Assembly: GCF_030408735.1 (NCBI RefSeq)
Contig: NZ_CP047205.1
Span: 39,708-103,707, forward strand
Direction: 5' to 3'
Length of the DNA stretch: 64,000 nt
Origin: Corynebacterium faecale
GTDB taxonomy: Bacteria; Actinomycetota; Actinomycetes; Mycobacteriales; Mycobacteriaceae
Part shown: positions 62,410-64,000 of the stretch, one piece after another
Numbering within the stretch: the stretch's first letter is position 1
Layout: each line of letters begins with the position of its first letter
Notes under the pieces: model-generated
Told to the model about the DNA's origin: nothing
What the model saw: the letters and a program-made list of their open reading frames with translations, nothing else
Databases searched by the model: none
Program-made: the position numbers and the translations under genes

Positions 62410-63545
62410 CGAACGGAACAAATCTCACCTTCCGCTTTCTGATCGCCCAGGCCGTGGTTGTAGTCATCAGCCTACTGTCAGCCGTGGCCGTAGCATCGCT
62501 GGTAGGGCCACCATTATTTCATGATCACCTGTTGATGGCTGATCGCGCGGATGAGCTGCGCCATGTTGAGCAGGCCTACCAGGATGCTGGGCTGATCACC
62601 CTGGCCGTGGCGGTGCCGATTGCCTTCGTGTCTGCGCTGTTGGCCAGCTTCTGGCTGGCCCACAAGATCCGAGCACCCCTGCGTGGTCTGACCAGGGCTG
62701 CGACTGCGGTCGCGGGGGGAAATTATGACGTTAAAGTCCCTACCGATGATGCCGGCCCAGAGGTGACAACCCTGGCCGTGGCGTTTAACACCATGGCTGA
62801 CCGGCTCGCACATACCGAAGAGGTGCGTCGCCAACTCTTATCCGATCTTGCACACGAAATGAGCACACCCGTATCCGTCCTTAGCGTTTACCTCGATGGT
62901 CTACAAGATGAGATCGTGGACTGGAATGCCACCACGCAGCAGGTGATGGGGGAACAACTGCAACGCCTCACCCGATTGATCGAGGACCTCGATGATGTCT
63001 CCCGCGCCCAGGAAGACCGCATTGAATTAGACCGTGCCGAACAACCCCTGGGTGAGCTTATCCATGCCAGCGCAATCGCGGCACAGGAGGCCTACGCGCT
63101 CAAAGGGGTGAGCCTGCAGGTGGTTCCTGTCACAGCGCCCGTTTTCGTGTTCGTGGACCGCCAACGTTTCGGCCAGGTCATGGGCAATCTATTGTCCAAT
63201 GCACTGCGTCACACTCCCGCAGGTGGTCAGGTCATGATCAGCGCCCGTCGACAAGGTTCGGAAACCGTGCTGATTGATGTGACGGACAACGGGGAAGGGT
63301 TGACCAGCGACCAGCTGGGGCACATCTTCGAACGCTTTTACCGCGGTGACGCTGCCCGCAATCGTGACAACGGTGGTTCTGGGATTGGTCTCACGATTTC
63401 CAAGGCATTAGTCGAAACCCACGGTGGCACCCTGACTGCTGCGTCCGCCGGGCCTGGTACCGGGACCACACTCACCATCCGTCTCCCACTTTCTCCACCA
63501 TCAGGGGGTTCTGCTCATGGCCATTCCGTCTTACCTGGGGCATGA
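62406..63545 (+). CDS. copS: Membrane sensor histidine kinase (CopS-like)
   Basis: 379 residues. Two helices (residues about 12-33 and 62-85) flank a short extracytoplasmic loop of about 30 residues with a few His/Asp/Met (LFHDHLLMADRADELRHVEQ). HAMP is followed by the H-box RRQLLSDLAHEMSTPVSVLS and the N/G boxes GNLLSNALRHTPAGG, DNGEGLTSDQLGHIFERFYR and NGGSGIGLTISKALV. The small sensor loop suggests direct metal detection at the membrane. Confidence 0.9.
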   Translation: MTNGTNLTFRFLIAQAVVVVISLLSAVAVASLVGPPLFHDHLLMADRADELRHVEQAYQDAGLITLAVAVPIAFVSALLASFWLAHKIRAPLRGLTRAATAVAGGNYDVKVPTDDAGPEVTTLAVAFNTMADRLAHTEEVRRQLLSDLAHEMSTPVSVLSVYLDGLQDEIVDWNATTQQVMGEQLQRLTRLIEDLDDVSRAQEDRIELDRAEQPLGELIHASAIAAQEAYALKGVSLQVVPVTAPVFVFVDRQRFGQVMGNLLSNALRHTPAGGQVMISARRQGSETVLIDVTDNGEGLTSDQLGHIFERFYRGDAARNRDNGGSGIGLTISKALVETHGGTLTAASAGPGTGTTLTIRLPLSPPSGGSAHGHSVLPGA

Positions 63546-63566
63546 AAACTCTCAACCCCTAGCCCA

Positions 63567-63585
63567 TATACCCCATGGGGGTATA
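63567..63585 (+). promoter_or_regulatory. CsoR operator upstream of the last gene
   Basis: TATACCCCATGGGGGTATA, extended on both sides by CCA / TGG to a 25-bp near-perfect palindrome. Closest to an ideal CsoR site among the three in the window. Confidence 0.87.
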
Positions 63586-63634
63586 TGGTGGTGGGTGAGA
63601 ACCTCCCCAGTCCACTCTTATCAGGAGCTTGAAG

Positions 63635-63961
63635 ATGACCACCCTGCTGCCATTGACCTCCACCCAATCGACTGATCCCGCTGGTTGTGGGTGCTGCGGC
63701 CCTGCCGAGTCAGCTGAGGCTTCCGCCCCCAGCGGTGACGCGGCCACTGAATCCATGACCCGATATCGAGTATCTGGTTTGTCCTGCACCGGGTGTGTCA
63801 ACACTGTCACCTCTGCCCTCGGGGAGGTGCCACAGATCACTTCAGTTGATATAGAACTGATCAAGGGTGGTGTCTCCACGATCACCGTGACCGGAACCGC
63901 ATCCCGGAAAACCGTCACGCAGGCCATTGAACAAGCCGGTTATGCCCTCGCCCCTTCCTGA
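63635..63961 (+). CDS. HMA-domain copper-binding protein with Cys-rich N-terminus
   Basis: 108 residues. Residues 1-45 include GCGCCGP, a possible second Cu(I) site. The HMA domain follows as MTRYRVSGLSCTGCVNTVTS (metal site LSCTGC) and ends TQAIEQAGYALAP. The ATG at 63635 has AGGAG seven bases upstream. A CsoR operator lies directly before it. It is a CopZ-like chaperone or the leader of a further copper ATPase operon beyond the window; a ribosome-site-like AGGAG near 63990 suggests another gene follows. Confidence 0.88.
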   Translation: MTTLLPLTSTQSTDPAGCGCCGPAESAEASAPSGDAATESMTRYRVSGLSCTGCVNTVTSALGEVPQITSVDIELIKGGVSTITVTGTASRKTVTQAIEQAGYALAPS

Positions 63962-64000
63962 TCCGACCACCCACCACCCCCAGAGAAAGACAGGAGTTTC

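Overview
The window looks like accessory DNA from a high-GC actinobacterium, most likely Corynebacterium or a close relative. The basis is the CmtR-type ArsR sensors, a TetA/TetR pair of the class Z/33 kind, an IS6-family element resembling corynebacterial IS1628, CopR-like boxes of the form known from C. glutamicum, and actinobacterial codon use. No replication initiator, relaxase, rRNA or tRNA gene is visible, so plasmid, integrated plasmid and genomic island cannot be told apart.

Region 1 (1-9.2 kb) is a Tn3-family transposon (538-4437) followed by a plasmid-maintenance block: a small membrane protein, an NrdH-like redoxin, an unknown protein, a frameshifted gene, Ssb, a ParA/ribbon-helix-helix partition pair, a DUF192 lipoprotein, an unknown 250-residue protein and a small HTH protein. 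The first six transcription units each carry a promoter whose -10 hexamer lies inside a recurring AGTACT-centred palindrome.

Region 2 (9.2-15.97 kb) is a drug-resistance patchwork: fragments of a Y-family polymerase and a DUF1772 protein, an FAD monooxygenase divergent from a GntR/TetR double-HTH regulator, tetR/tetA with a clear tet operator, an RlmA/TlrB-like 23S rRNA methyltransferase, and a possible oriT with a mobC-like gene cut by an IS1628-like element.

Region 3 (16-30 kb) concerns Cd/Zn/Mn. It holds two cmtR-cadD operons, a cmtR-cadA operon, a CDF exporter, a SURF1 gene, two serine recombinases, an mntH interrupted by an IS5-family element beside an intact mntR-like gene, and an IS481-family element inserted exactly at a cadD stop codon.

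Region 4 (29.8-42.1 kb) is envelope and respiration: copC, a CopD-CtaG fusion, an M23 peptidase with an ArsR sensor, DsbA-VKOR, and cydABDC.

Region 5 (42.1-48.5 kb) is a composite transposon. Two identical IS1634-family copies flank a TetR regulator and paired SMR pumps, and the whole unit is bracketed by a perfect 513-bp direct repeat.

Region 6 (48.6-64 kb) is a copper locus: csoR, copA, copZ, a second M23 peptidase copy with a decayed arsR and an IS5-family insertion, cytochrome c maturation genes (ccsB/resC, resB, ccdA, resA-like), a multicopper oxidase, a CueP-like lipoprotein, a copRS-like two-component system and a second CopZ-like protein. CsoR-type sites precede copA, copZ and the last gene; CopR-like boxes precede copR and the second M23 gene.

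Together regions 3-6 pair metal export and sensing with functions needed to keep respiration and exported proteins working under metal stress: a copper-free bd oxidase, SURF1/CtaG, cytochrome c maturation and thiol oxidation.
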